This document shows, piece after piece, positions 13,091-26,700 of a stretch of DNA of 64,000 nt; position 1 is the stretch's first letter; each line of letters begins with the position of its first letter. A program made the position numbers and the translations under genes. The notes beneath the pieces were generated by a model. It was not told the origin of the DNA, did not search any database, and saw nothing but the letters and a program-made list of their open reading frames with translations. Source of the stretch: Posidonia oceanica (taxonomy: Eukaryota; Streptophyta; Magnoliopsida; Alismatales; Posidoniaceae); NCBI GenBank assembly GCA_037176725.1, contig JAZBRS010000076.1, positions 122,593,001-122,657,000 on the forward strand, written 5' to 3'.

Positions 13091-16000
13091 TCTTGATAGG
13101 GCTTGCAGCTATCATTCCTGCTGGTCTGGTCATGATAAGGCTTGCACATATCATTCCTGACCTCTTACGGGTCTTGATAGGGCGTGCACCTATCATTCCT
13201 GGCGGTCCGGTCTTGATAAGGCTTGCACTTATCATTCCTAACCTCTTCCAGGTCTTGATTGGGCTTGCACCTACCATTCCTGGCAGTTCGGCCTTCCTAA
13301 GGCTTGCACCTGTCATTCCTGACCTCCTCCGGGTCTTGATAGGACTTGCACCTATCATTCCTAGTGGTCCGGTCTTGTTATGGCTTGCACTTATCATTCC
13401 TGACCTCTCCCGAGTCTTGATAGGGCTTGCACATTTCATTCTTGGCGGTCCGATCGTGATAAGGCCTGGACTTATCATTCCAGACCTCTCACTGAGTCAT
13501 GATAGGGCTTGCCGCTATCATTCCTGGCAGTCCGGTCTTGATAAGGCTTGCACTTATCATTCTTGACCTCTTCCTCGTCTTGATGGGGCTTGTGCCTATC
13601 ATTCTTGGCGGTCTTGTCATTGTAAGGCTTGCACTTATCATTCCTGACCTCTACCGGGTCTTGATAGGGCTTGCAGCTATCATTCCTGGTGGTCCGGTCA
13701 CGATAAGGCTTGCACTTATCATTCCGGACCTTTTCTGGGTCTTGATAGGTCTTGCACCTATCATTCCTCGCTGTCCGGTTCTGATAAGGCTTGCGCTTAT
13801 CATTCCTGACCTCTTCTGGGTCTTGATCGGGCTTGCACCTATCACTACTGGCGGTCCGGTCTAGATGAGGCTTGCACTTTTCATTCCTGACCTCGACCGG
13901 GTCTTGATAGGGCTTGCACCTATCGTTCCTAGCGGTCCAGTCTTGGTATGGCTTGCACTTATCAATCCTGACCTCTTCCTCGTCTTGATAGGGCATGCGC
14001 CTATCTTTCCGGGCGGTCCGGTCTAGATAAGGCTTGCACTTTTCATTCCTGGCCTCTTCTTGGTCCTGATAGAGCTTGCAGCTATCATTCCAAGCGGTCT
14101 GGTCATGATAAGGCTTGCACTTATCATTCCTGACATCGTCTGGGTCTTGATAGGGCTTGCACCTATCCTTCCTCGTGGTCCTGTCCTGATAAGGCTCGCA
14201 CATATCATTCCTGACCTTATCTGGATCATGATGGGGCTTGCACCTATCATTCCTGGTGGACCGGTCTTGATGAGGTTTGCACTTATCATTCCTGACCTCA
14301 CCCTGTGTCATGATTGGCCATGCACCTATCTTTCCTGGCGGTCTGGTCTGGATAAGGCTTGCGCTTATCATTCCTGACCTCTTCGGCGTCTTGTTAGGGC
14401 TTGCACCAATCATTCCTGGTGGTCAGGTCATGATAAGGACTGCACTTATCATCCCTGACCTCTTCCCGGTCTTGATAGGGGTTGCACCTATCGTTCCTGA
14501 CGGTCTGGTCATGATAAGGCATGCCCTTAATATTCCTGACCTCTTCCGAGTCTTGGAAGGGCTTGCACCTATCGTTCCTAGCGGTCTGGTCTTGATAAGG
14601 CTTGCACTTATCATTCCTGACCTCTCCTTGGGCCATGACAGGGCATGCACCTATCATTCCTGGAGATCTGGTCTTGATAAGGCTTGCACCTATCAATCCT
14701 GACCTCTTCCTAGTCTTGGTGGGGCTTGCACCTATCATTCCTGGCGGTCCGTCCTTGATAAGGCTTGCACTTATCATTCATGAGCTTGCACCTATCATTC
14801 CTGGCGGTCAAGTCTTGATAAGGCTCGTACTTGTCATTCCTGACCTCTTCTGGTACTTGATAGGGCATGCACCTAACATTCCTAGCAGTCCGGTCTTGAT
14901 AAGGCATGTACTTATCATTCCTGACCTCTATCGGGTCTTGATAACGCTTGCACCTATCGTTCCTGGTGGTCCGGTCATGGTAAGGCTTGCACTTATGATT
15001 CCTGACCACTTTTGGGTCTAGATAAGGCCAGCACCTAACATTCCTACCGGTCCGGACTTGATTAGGCATGCACTTATCATTCCTGACCACTTCCAGATCT
15101 TGATAGGGTTTGCGCCAAACATTCCTGGCGGTCCGGTCTTCATAAGGCGTCCACTAATCATTCCTCACCTCTTCCGGGTCATGATTGGGCTTGCACCAAT
15201 CAATCCAGGCGGTCCAATCCTGATAAGGCTTGCACTTATCATTCCTGACCTCTTCCGGGTCAAGATAGGGCTTACACCAGTCATTCCTGGCGGTTCGGTC
15301 TTGATATGGCTTGCACTTATCATTCCAGACCACTTCCAGGTCTTGATAGGGCTTGAACCTATCATTCCTGGCGGTCCGGTCTTGGTAAGGCTTGCACTTA
15401 TCATTCCGGACCTCTTCCGGGTCTTGATAGGGCTTGCACCTATCATTCCTGGCAGTCCGATCTTGAGAAGGCGTGCACTTATCATTCCTGTCCTCTTCCG
15501 TGTCTTGATCGGGCTTGCACCAATCATTCCTGGCAGTCTGGTCTTGAAAAGGCTTGCACTTATCATCCCTGACCTCTTCCAGCTCTTGGAAGAGCTTACA
15601 CCTTTCATTCCTGGCGGTCCGGTCTTGATAAGGGTTGCACTTATCATTCCTGACCTCTTCTGGGTCGAGATACTGCCAGCACCTAACATTTCTGGCGGTC
15701 TGGACTTGATTAGGCATGCACTTATCATTCCTGACCACTTCCGGGTCTTGATAGGGTTTGCTCCTAACATTGCTAGCGGTCCGGTCATGATAAGGCTTCC
15801 ACTTATCATCCCTGAGCTCTTCCGGGTCTTGATCGGGCTTGCACCATTTAATCCAGGCAGTCCAGTCCTAATAAGGGTTGTATGAGTCATTCCTGACCTC
15901 TCTCTGGGTCTTGAGAGAGCTTGCACCTATCATTCCTGTTGGTCTGGTAATGATTAGGCATGCACATATCATTCCTGACCTATTCCAGGTCTTGATTGGG

Positions 16001-16445
16001 CTTGCACCTATCTTTCTGGGTGGTCCGGTCATGATCAGGCTTGCACTAATCATTCTTGACCTCATCCGGGTCTTGATTGGGCTAGCACCTATCATTCCTA
16101 GCGGTCTGGTCTTGATAGGGCATGCACATATCATTCCTGACCACTTCCGGGTCTTGATAGGGATTGCACCTACAATTCCAGTCGGTCCGGTATTGATAAG
16201 GCTTGCACTTATCATTCCTGACATCATCCGGGTCTTGATAGTGTGTGCGCCTACCATTCCAGGTGGTCCGGTCTTGATAAGGCTTGCACTTATCATTCCT
16301 AACCACTTCCGGGTCTTGGTAGGTCTTGCACCTATCATTCCTAGCGGTCCGGTCTTGATAAGGCTTGCACTTCTCATTCCTGACCTCTTCAGGGTCGTGA
16401 TTGGGCTTGCACTTATCATTCCTAGCGGTCCGGTCTTCCTAAGGC

Positions 16446-17820
16446 TTGCACCTATCATTGCTGACCTCTCCCTGGGTCATGATCGGGCTTGCCCCTATCA
16501 TTCCTTGCGGTCCTGTCTTGATAAGGCATGCACTTATCATTCCTGACCACTTCTGGGTCTTGATAGGGCTTGCGGCTATCATTCCTAGCGATCCGGTCTT
16601 GATATGGCTTGCAATTATCATTCCTGACCACTTCCGGTTCATGATAGGCCTTGCAGCTATCATTCCTGGCGGTCCGGGCATGATAAGGCTTGCACTAATC
16701 ATTCCTGACCTCTTCCGGGTCTTGATTGGGATTGCACCTATCAATCCACGTGGTCCGGTCCTGATAAGGCTTGCACTTAACATTCCTGACCACTTCCTGG
16801 TCTTGATCGGCCTTGCACCTATCATTGCTGGCGGTCAGGTCTTGTTGAGGCTTGCACTTATCATTCCTGACCTCTTCCGGGTCTTGATAGGGCTTGCACC
16901 TATCTTTCCAAGCGGTCCGGTCTTGATAAGGCCTGCACTTATCATTCCTGACCTCTTCCTGGTCTTGATAAGGCTTGCACTTATCATTCCTAACCTCTTC
17001 GGGTCTTGGTAGGTCTTTCACCTATCATTCCTTGCTGTCCGGTCTGGATAAGGCTTGCACTTCTCATTCCTGACCTCTTCTGGGTCGTGATTGGGCTTGC
17101 ACTTATCATTCCTAGTGGTCCAGTCTTCCTAAGGCATGCACTTATCGTTCCAGACCTCCTCTAGGTCTAGAAAGGGCTTGCACCTATCATTCCGGGCAGT
17201 CCGGTCTTGATATGGCTTGCACATATCATTCCTGACCTCTTCCAGGTCATGATAGGGCTTGCACATATGATTTCTGGCGGTCCGATCTTGATAAGGCTTG
17301 CACCTATCATTGCTGATCTCTCCCTGGGTCATGATCGGGCTTGCCCCTATCATTCCTTACGGTCTTGTCTTGATAAGGCTTGCACTTATCATTCCTGACC
17401 ACTTCCGGGTCTTGATTGGGCTTGCGGCTATCATTCCTAGTGGTCCGGTCTTGATATGGCTTGCAATTATCATTCCTGACCACTTCTGGTTCTTGATAGG
17501 CCTTGCAGCTACCATTCCTGGAGGTCCGGGCATGATAAGGCTTGCACTAATCATTCCTGACCTCTTCCGGGTCTTGATTGGGATTGCACCTATCATTCCG
17601 CATGGTCCGGTCCTGATAAGGCTTGCACTAATCATTCCTGACCACTTCCTGGTCTTGATCGGCCTTGCTCCTATCATTGCTGGCGGTCAGGTCTGGTTGA
17701 GGCTTGCACTTATCATTCCTGACCTCTTCCGAGTCATGATAGGGCTTGCACCTATCTTTCCAAGCGGTCCGGTCTTGATAAGGCGTGCACTTATCATTCC
17801 TGACCTCTTCCTTGTCTTGA
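16446..17820 (+). repeat. Local 852-bp duplication within the satellite
   Basis: The segment from 16446 recurs from 17298 at a constant 852-bp offset, for example the runs at 16860-16965 and 17712-17817. Related segments occur at about 1800-2320. This shows segmental shuffling on a scale between the monomer and the 6-kb unit. Confidence 0.7.
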
Positions 17821-20555
17821 TAGGGCTTGCACCTATCATTCCTGGTGGTCCGGTCTTGATAAGGCTTGCCCTTGTCGTTCCTGGCCTCTTCCGGGTCATG
17901 ATAGGGCTTGCAGCTATCATTCCTGGCGGTCCGGTCATGATATAGCTTGCTCTTATCATTCCTAACCTCTTCCGGGTCATGAGAGGGCTTGCACCTATCA
18001 TTCCTCGTGGTGCGGTCCAATTTCGGCTTGCACTTATCATTCCGGACCACTTCTGGGTCTTGATGAGGCTTGCACTAATCATTCCTGACCTCTCCCTGGG
18101 TCTTGATAGGCCTTGCACCTTCCATTCTTGGCGGTCTGGTCTTGATAGGGCCTGCGCTTATCGTTCTAGACCTCTTCTCAGTCATGATTGGGCTTGCACC
18201 TAACATTCTTGGCAGTCTGGTCTTCATAATTACTGCACTTATCATCCCTGACCTCTTCCCGATCTTGATAGGGCTTGCACCTATCATTCCTGGCGGTCCA
18301 GTCTTGGTAAGGCATGCCCTTAACATTCCTGACCTTTTCTGGGTCTCGGTAGGGCTTGCACCTATTGTTCCAAGCGGTCCGGTCTTGATAAGGCTTGCAC
18401 TTATCATTCCAGACCACTCCATGGGTCTTGATAGGGCATGCACCTATCATTCCAAGTAGTCTGGTCTTGATAAGGCTTGCACTTATCATTCCAAACCTCT
18501 TCCGGGTCTTGATAGGGCTTGCACATATCATTCTTAGCGGCCTAGTCATGATAAGGCTTGCACTTATCATTCCGGACCTCTCCATTGGTCTTGATAGGGC
18601 ATGCACCTACCATTCCTGGCGGTATGGTCTTGATATGGCTTGCACTAATCATTCCTGACGTCTTCTGGGTCATGATAGGGCTTGCGCCTATCTTTCCTAG
18701 CGGTCCGGTCTTGACAAAACTTGCACTTATCATTCCTGACCACTTCCGGGTCATGATAGGGCACGTAGCTATCATTCCTGGCGGTCCGGTCTTAATTAGG
18801 CATGCACTTATCATTCCTAACCTCTTCTGGGACTTGAGAGGGCTTGCACCTATCATTCCTGGCGGTACGGTCTTGATTAGGCTTGCACTTATCATTCCTT
18901 ACCTCTTCTGGACTTGATAGGGCTTGCACCTACCAATACGGGCAGTCCGGTCTGGATAAGGCTTGCACTTATCATTCGGGCAGTCCGGTCTTGATAAGGC
19001 TTGCACTTAATGTTCTTGACCACTTCTGGGTCTTGATAGGGCTTGCACCAATCATTCCGGGCGGTCTGGTCTTCATAAGGCCAGCACTTATCATTCCAGA
19101 CCTCTTCCGGGTCTTGATAGGGCTTGCAAATATCATTCCTGGCAGCCTAGTCATGATAAGGCTTGCACTTATCATTCCGGACCTCTCCATTGGTCTTGGT
19201 AGGGCATGCACCTATCAATCCTGGCGGTTTGGTCATGATATGGCTTGCACTAATCATTCCTGACCTCTTCTGGGTCATGATAGGGCTTGCGCCTATCATT
19301 CCTGGGGGTCCGGTCTTGACAAGACTTGCACTTATCATTCCAGACCACTTCCGAGTCTGGATAGGGCACGTAGCTATCATTCCTGGCGGTCCGATCTTGA
19401 TATGGCTTGCACTTATCATTCCTTACCTCTTTTGGACTTGATAGGGCTTGCACCTACCATTACGGGCGGTCCAGTCTAGATAAGGCTTGCACTTATCATT
19501 CTTGACCTCATCCGGGTCTTGATGGCGCTTGCACCTATCATTCCTAGCAGTCCGTTCATGATAAGGCTTGCATTAATCAATCCTGACCTCTCCATGAGTC
19601 ATGATAGTGGTTGCACCTATCATTCTAGTCGGTCCGTTCATGATAAGGCTTGCACTTATCGTTCCTGACCTCTTTCGGGTCATGATAGGGTTTGTGCCTA
19701 TCATTCCTGGCGGTCCGGTCTTGATAAGGCTTGCACTTATCATTCCTGACATCCTCCGGGTCTTGATTGGGCTTGCACCAACCATTCCTGGCAGTTCTGC
19801 CTTCCTAAGGCTTGCACTTATCATTCCTAACCTCCTCCGGGTCTTGATAGGGCTTGCACCTATCATTCCTGGCGGTCCAGTCTTGATAAGGCTTGCACTT
19901 ATGATTCCTGACCTCTTTTGGGTCTTGATTGGGCTTGCACATTTCTTTCTTGGCAGTCCGATCTTGATAAGGCCTGGACTTATCATTCCAGACCTCTCCC
20001 AGGGTCATGATCGGGCATGCCCCTATCATTCCTGGCGGTCCAGTCTTGATATGACTTGCACTTATCATTCCTGACCTCTTCCTGGTCTTGATAGGGCTTG
20101 TGCCTATCATTCTTGGCGGTCCCATCAAGATAAGGCTTGCACTTATCATTCCTAACCTCCATCGGATCTTGATAGGGCTTGCAGCGATCATTCCTGGTGG
20201 TCCGGTCATGATAAGGCTTGCACTGATGATTCCGGACATCTTCTGGGTCTTGATAGGGCTTGCAGCGATCATTCCTGGTGGTCCGGTCATGATAAGGCTT
20301 GCACTGATGATTCTGGACATCTTCTGGGTCTTGATAGGGCTTGCACTTTCATTCCTCGCAGTCCGGTTCTGATAAGGCTTGCACTTATCATTCCTGACCT
20401 CATCTGGGTTTTGATAGGGCTTGCACCTATCACTGCTGGCAGTCCGGTCTTGCTGAGGCATGCACTTATCAGTCCTGACCTCGTCTGCGTCTTGATAGGG
20501 CTTGCACCTATCATTCCTAGCAGTCCGGTCTTGATAAGGCTGGCACTTATCAATC

Positions 20556-22348
20556 CTGACCTCTTCCTCGTCTTGATAGGGCTTGCGCCTATCATTTCGG
20601 GCGGTCTGGTCTTGATATGGCTTGCATTTATCATTCCTGGCCTATTCCCGGTCCTGATACAGCTTGCAGCTATCATTCCTAGAGGTCCGGTCATGATATG
20701 GCTTGCACTTATCATTCCTGACACCGTCTGAGTCTTGATAGGGCTTGCACCTATCCTTCCTCGTTGTCCAGTCCAGATAAGGCTCGCACTTATCATTCCC
20801 GACCTTATCCGGATCAAGATGGGGCTTGCACCTACCATTCCTGGCGGACCGATCTTGATGAGGCTTGCACTTATCATTCTTGACCTCACCCTAGGTCATG
20901 ATTGGCCATGCACCAATCTTTCCAGGCAGTCTGGTCTTGATAAGGCTTGCGCTTATCATTCCTGACCTCTTCTGCATCTTGATAGGGCTTGCACCAATTA
21001 TTCCTGGCGGTCTGGTCTTGATAAGGATTGTCCTTATCATCCCTGACCTCTTCCCATTCTTGATAGGGGTTGCAACTAACTTTCCAGGCGGTCCGGTCAT
21101 GATAGGGCATGCCCTTAATATTCCGGACCACTTTCTGGTCTTGGTAGGGCTTGCACCTATCGTTCCTGGCTGTCCGGTCATGATAAGGCTTGCTCTTATC
21201 ATTCCTGACCTCTCCTTGGGCCATGACAGGGCATGCACCTATCATTCCAAGCAATCTGGTCATGATAAGGCTTGCACTTATCATTCTTGACCTCTTCCGA
21301 GTCTTGGTATGGCTTGCACCGATCATTCTTGGCCGTCCGGTCTTGATAAGGCTTGCATTTATCGTTCCTATCATCTTCTGGGTCTTGATAGTGCGTGCAC
21401 CTATCATTCCTGGTGGTCCGGTCTGGATAAGGCTTGCACTTATCATTCCTGACCACTTCCGGGTCTGGGTCGGTCTTGCACTTATCATTCCTGGCGGTCC
21501 AGTCTTGATAAGGCTTGCACTTCTCATTCCTTACCTCTTCTGGGTCATGATTGGGCTTGCACTTATCATTCCTGGCGGTCCGGTCTTCCTAAGGCATGCA
21601 CTTATCATTCCAAACCTCCTCCGGGTCATGAAAGGGCTTGCACCTATCATTCCTGGCAGTCCGATCATGATATGGCTTGCACTTATCATTCCTGACCTCT
21701 TCCAGGTCATGATGGGGCATGCACATATCATTCCAGGCGGTTCGATCTCGATAAGGCTTGCACCTATCATTCTTGACCTCTCCCTGGGTCATAATCGGGC
21801 TTGCGCCAATCATTCCTGGCGGTCCAGTCTTGATAAGCCTTGCACTTATCATTCCTGGCCTCTTCCGGGACTTGATAGGGCATGCAGCTATCATTCCTGG
21901 CGGTCCGGTCATGATATGGCTTGCACTTATCATTCCTAAACTCTTCCGGGTCTTGAGAGGGCTTGCACCTATCATTCCTCACGGTCCGGTCCAGTTTAGG
22001 CTTGCACTTATCATTCTGGACCACTTCCGAGTCTTGAGGAGGCTTGCACTTATCATTCCTGACCTCTCCCTGCGTCTTGATAGGCCTTGCACCTTTCATT
22101 CCAGGCGTTCTGGCCTTGATAAGGCATGCGCTTATCATTCCTGACCTCTTCAGAGTCTTGATAGGGCTTGCACCAAACATTTTTGTCGGTCTGGTCTTGA
22201 TAATTATTGCACTTATCATCCCTGACCTCATCCCGGTCTTGATAGGGCATGCACCTATCATTCCTGGCGGGCCAGTCTTGATAAGGCTTGCCCTTAACAT
22301 TCCTGACCTTTTCCGGTTCTCGGTAGGGCTTGCACCAATCGTTCCTGG
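20556..22348 (+). repeat. Part of a 3.33-kb higher-order repeat, left of the solo LTR
   Basis: The array here follows the same order of diverged units as the right-hand array starting at 54704, 58031 and 61359, but lacks about one 81-bp unit (near the position matching 55960-56040). It is interrupted by the solo LTR and resumes in correct phase at 28146, so 20556-22348 plus 28146-28892 are one original repeat copy. Confidence 0.8.
22344..22348 (+). repeat. Target-site duplication, left copy
   Basis: CCTGG directly before the LTR start TGTTGACACC. It is identical to 28146-28150. The undisturbed satellite reads CCTGG once at this phase, so it is a genuine 5-bp duplication as made by Ty3/gypsy integrase. 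Confidence 0.92.
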
Positions 22349-23040
22349 TGTTGACACCCCATCTTGGCAGGCTTGGACCACTTGGAGCCCTCCTGATGAT
22401 TGCTGTACTCAAACCTAACCCAAAACCAAACCCTAATCCTCTTCTTTACCCTCCAAAATCAGCCCATCTTGACCTAAGCCTTTACCCCTCTTCCCAAGCT
22501 CAAAACCCGACCAAAATCCGTAAGAAAACCCACCAACACCCACTTAACAAGCCTACCTAAGAACCTAGAAATTTCCAAACCTAGACCCTTCCCAAAAATC
22601 CTAGAAAACCTAGGCAAAACTCCCCTTTTTCTACACCTTAAAACCCCTCCAAAACATTCTTAGAATCAAACCAAAACTTCAGGACCAACACCTCAAACCC
22701 TAGACTACCCACTCACCAATTTTCACCTCATTCCAAAACCCTTAAGACCCCCTTTCATCCAAATTATCCTTTTCTCTCTCTGGGATTATCATTTTCTCTC
22801 TCCTCTCTCTCTCCTGATTATCATCTCTCTTTTCATCCCCTTTTTGCCCTTTTTCTGGCCTGGCTGTGGGCCCCCTTTGTGCTTCTATCCCTTCTCTATC
22901 TCATTCCTATTTTTACTCTATTTTTAGCTTTTTTCCTGAATTTTAAAAAATCCTTTTCCTTCAACCTATCTCTTTTCCTTTTATCTCCCTCATTTTTCCA
23001 TTTCTTTCCTCCTCCTCTTTTCCTCTTCTCTCTTTTGCAA

Positions 23041-23790
23041 AAATCCATAAAAACCCCTAAAAATCTGTAAAACCCCAAAATATAAAAGAAACAAATCAGA
23101 ACCCTAAGAAAAATAATTAAAAATACTAAACAAACAATTAAAAACCTAAACCCAACTAAAATTAGCTAAAATAGAAAATCAAGGAGTGTAACCTAAAAAA
23201 TATAAAATAATCAAAATAAAATGCTGTAAAATCAAGGAAAAAACTAAAATATAATCAAAACCAACCAAAAGTGAAAACCCTATCAAAATAATCTAAGAAC
23301 AAACCCTAAGAAGAAGTAAAACAATTAAAAAACACTATGACAAATAATTGATGAAAAAACTTGACTTAACAAACCTAAGAAGAACAATTTAAGAACTTAA
23401 TTAAAAAAAAAGAGAAAGAAAAGAGAAACAATTAAAGGTTAAAAAACACTTAATCAAACAAGAGAAACCTAACTAAAAAACATCAAGAAAACTTAACAAA
23501 CAAAAAATCAAAAGTGTAATTCAAAAAAAAAAGGACTTAAGAAGAATCCTAAAAAGACTAAAATCAAAAAGCAAAACTCACTCTAATTAATCCAAAAATA
23601 AATCTTAAAAAATCCCAATTAAAATCCTAGACACTTAACAAGAAAAACACAATTAAAAAAATAACTTAAAAGGCTTAACAAACACTTAATCAAAATGGAA
23701 AACAAATTAAAAACAAAGAAAACCCTAATCAAACCCAAAACCCCTCTAAAATCGGGATTAATCAACTAAAAACAGTCATTAAAAATTTAA
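23041..23790 (+). other. A-rich tract of the LTR
   Basis: About 750 bp of low-complexity A-rich plus-strand DNA (AAAACAATTAAAA-like runs) without coding potential. Homologous tracts lie at about 29590-30350 and 49020-49800 in the other LTRs. Confidence 0.8.
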
Positions 23791-26700
23791 TCAAGATCCT
23801 GACTCACAACATGATCATTCTAATATTTTTACTTATTTTTATTCTATTTTTACCTAATTTATTTCTCCTCTTTTTCTCCTCTCCTTCTCCCTTTCTTCCT
23901 ATTCTTTTCATTTTTCTGCTGGGCCCAATTCAGCCCGTCCACCCCTTCCTTCCTTCTTTTTTCTTTTTTATTTTTCCTCAGCCTGCGGCCCGGCCCGCCT
24001 TCCTCCTTCCTCTTCCTTCTTCTTCCTCTGCGTTTTTCTTTCTCTTCCCGCGGCCGACCAACAGCACTCCCTCCCCGTTTTTAAATTCAACTTCTTCCCT
24101 CTCCATCCAATCGGCCTACAGCTCGCCGCTCCTCTCTCCTCTCTCAGCACCTTTTCCGGGAGGCATTAATTGCCTGTCGACTCGCCGGCCTCCTCTCAAC
24201 TCCAGCTCCAGTGTTCGGCGCCGACAGGATTTGACAATCCTCTACGCGCCCAGCTCCGCTGAAGCCTTCTGATAAAGCCTCAGCATTCGACCTCCTTCAT
24301 CGCCTTTTGACACTCCGAGAGAGAGAGAGCTGAAAATCCAGAGAATTCTCCAGCAAAACCTTCCTCTTCTCCCTCTGAAAATCGGCAAGACTTCCCCTTC
24401 CTTTTCCAGCAATCCAAGCCCCCTTCCAAGCCTCAACTTCTCTCCCAATTGATCCCCCAAGTTCACCCAGAAACCCAGCTATCTTCCTCCACCCTTCCAC
24501 GGCCTTTCCACCACCCAGAACCACCACTAGTTCACCTGAATCCACCGCATAAGCTAACTGCAAGCCCACTCCAATCCCTCCCGAAATTACCTTCACCACA
24601 GTCCACCGCATCTTCCCAAACCTTCCCCAGATACTCACCTGCACTCCACCTTCCAGAAACACCAGACCTTCAACCCTATCCCTCACCACCGCCTGAGATT
24701 TCCACTACAAACACCTTGCCTCACTTCTGTCCAGAATCAGCCCGTCTTTCCAATTTCTCGCCACACCCTCCAGAACCCCAATCCAACCATCCAAACCCCT
24801 TCACCGGACCTCCAGCAACCTCCCGGAAGGTTCCATCCAACCGGACGAGCAGCAGCACCCCCTGCCTCCGGTTCCTTTCTGAGAACCCAAAAGTGCCAGA
24901 TTCTACTCCGAGCTTCGAAGCTCACGTCCGGACGTCTGGGAAGCTCCGGAGGATCGTCTTGAGGCGACTCCAGCCCTCGCGAGCAGCCGACAGCACCCGC
25001 AGTGACCGGACAGACTCCACCGGCGACCTCTGAAGCCACCGTCGTCGGTAGGGCATCTCAGACGCAGAACCAGGTAAATTCCACTTCCCTTAGCCTCCTC
25101 TTCCTCCCCTCTTGCTTCTCCAGCCTTTAGAATAGGGTCTTTGGCTCTCCTGCACCGAGTCAAGCTCCGGCCAGGGTCTTCTTCTCCGGCGAGTCTCTCC
25201 GATCGTCTTGCAGCTCCGTCCAGCAGAACGTAGCTCCGGTGGTTGCCTCAGGTCCGCATGGGTCTCAGGAGTGTTCTCTAGCCTTCAGAACGCAGCGTCG
25301 CTGCGTCGATCGGCCGGACGAAGCTTCTGAAGCTCTGCAGACCTCCAGCGGTCGCTCCAGCTCGTTCCAGTCCGCGTCGACCTCCGCCGAGCACCGTCCG
25401 ACCTCCGTCAGGACCAAGAGCAGCTCTCCCGCCGGTCTGCACGTCCCCAAGCCCCCTGTGTCGGCGTTCATGGACGCTGGCAGCTTGCTGCTATAGTGTC
25501 CATGGCCGCCGGTGTTTTACTGTTGTTTTATTTTTCTCTGGCTATAGTTTTTTGGTAAATATTGCATATCTGCCTTAAGTTTTTCCATTTTTGCATTCTA
25601 GTCCTTAGTTTAGTTAATCTGCTTAGTTTCTGATTTAATACCATGCTAAATTACTACTTTTATCTCTGCTTTTCAGTATTTGCAATCTAGTCCTGTTACT
25701 GTGCTGTTTAGTTATAAAACTTTATGCATCAGCCCCTCTGTTTTCAATTATTGCACTTAGGTCCTGTTGTAAATCAGATCATTTAAATGCATTGATTTTG
25801 CCATATTGCATTGCATTCTGCATCCCTGCATGTTTTTGATTTTGCATATAGGTCCATGCACTGTAGTAACTTAGGTTTTATTTTTAATTTTTGCATACTG
25901 CATTGCATATTTTCCCCCCTGTTTTTGCATATTTGCATTTAGGTCCATTTTAAATGGACAGTAACTGTTCTCCATGCATTTTAGCCTATTGCATTGCATT
26001 TTGGCCCCTGTTTTTTTTAAAATTGCACATCAGTCCTTTTCAGTGTTTTCAGAGCATATTCACCATATAAAATTGCATATTTGACCCCTGCATGATTCAA
26101 AAATCACACATAGGTCCTTGCATCTTTTAAAAACCATGTAAAAAGACTGTTTTGCCCCTAAAGTTGCATCTTAGCTCCTATGCTTACAAAATTGCATGTA
26201 GACCCTCCACTTGCATCCCCAGACTCCCCAGAATCATGTTTTCTGGAAAATTTGCACTTTAGACCCCAGTTTTTTCCAAAATTGCACTTTGATTTCTTTT
26301 TGTTTTCAAAACTTCTTCCAATGCATACCCTCTTTTCAAATTAGCTTTATGAGCCCGGTCTTTTGCAAAATGACCCTCTGCCCTCTCCTGTTTTCAAAAC
26401 CTTCTTCTGTGGACCCCATCCTTTGTGAAAATTTGCATTTTAGCCCCTTTTCTTTTTCAAAAATGCTTTTGAACTCCTGTCTTTTCCAAGTTTGTTCCTC
26501 TGTTTTCTCCTTGCTTGTGCATGCATTCTGCATTCATTTAGTCTTGCATTTTGGCATCCTTTTGCACACACTAAGCACTTTTAGCTCCCCTTCACTTGGG
26601 AGGACCTTTTACACACCCCTAGGATCTCCTGAACACCTAGATCTGTTCTTCTCCCCTGTTCTGGCCTTCCTGCCTTGAAGCTACGATATCTTCCGATCCG

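Larger units (their letters stand above)
959..22348 (+). repeat. 81-bp dimeric satellite array (left block)
   Basis: About 21.4 kb of head-to-tail satellite in one orientation. The unit is 81 bp: half A (42 bp: 30-nt core plus tail TGACCTCTTCCG) and half B (39 bp: the core plus tail TGGCGGTCC). The core starts GGTCTTGATA and ends TATCATTCC, with a 7-bp inverted repeat around GCTTGCA. Copies are divergent from neighbour to neighbour, but blocks several kilobases apart are nearly identical, which shows higher-order organisation. Occasional AA or BB junctions break the alternation. All open frames here are by-products of a period divisible by three (27 residues). Confidence 0.97.

Noticed and set aside
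959..22348. Dozens of open frames of 60-370 codons on both strands in the satellite
   Set aside because: They are all shifted versions of the same 27-residue repeat, arising because the 81-bp unit is divisible by three. They overlap in several frames on both strands, and many start at non-ATG codons.
24449..25033. 194-codon proline/serine-rich frame in the solo LTR
   Set aside because: The frame is not preserved in the homologous zone of the other LTRs and is explained by C-rich composition.
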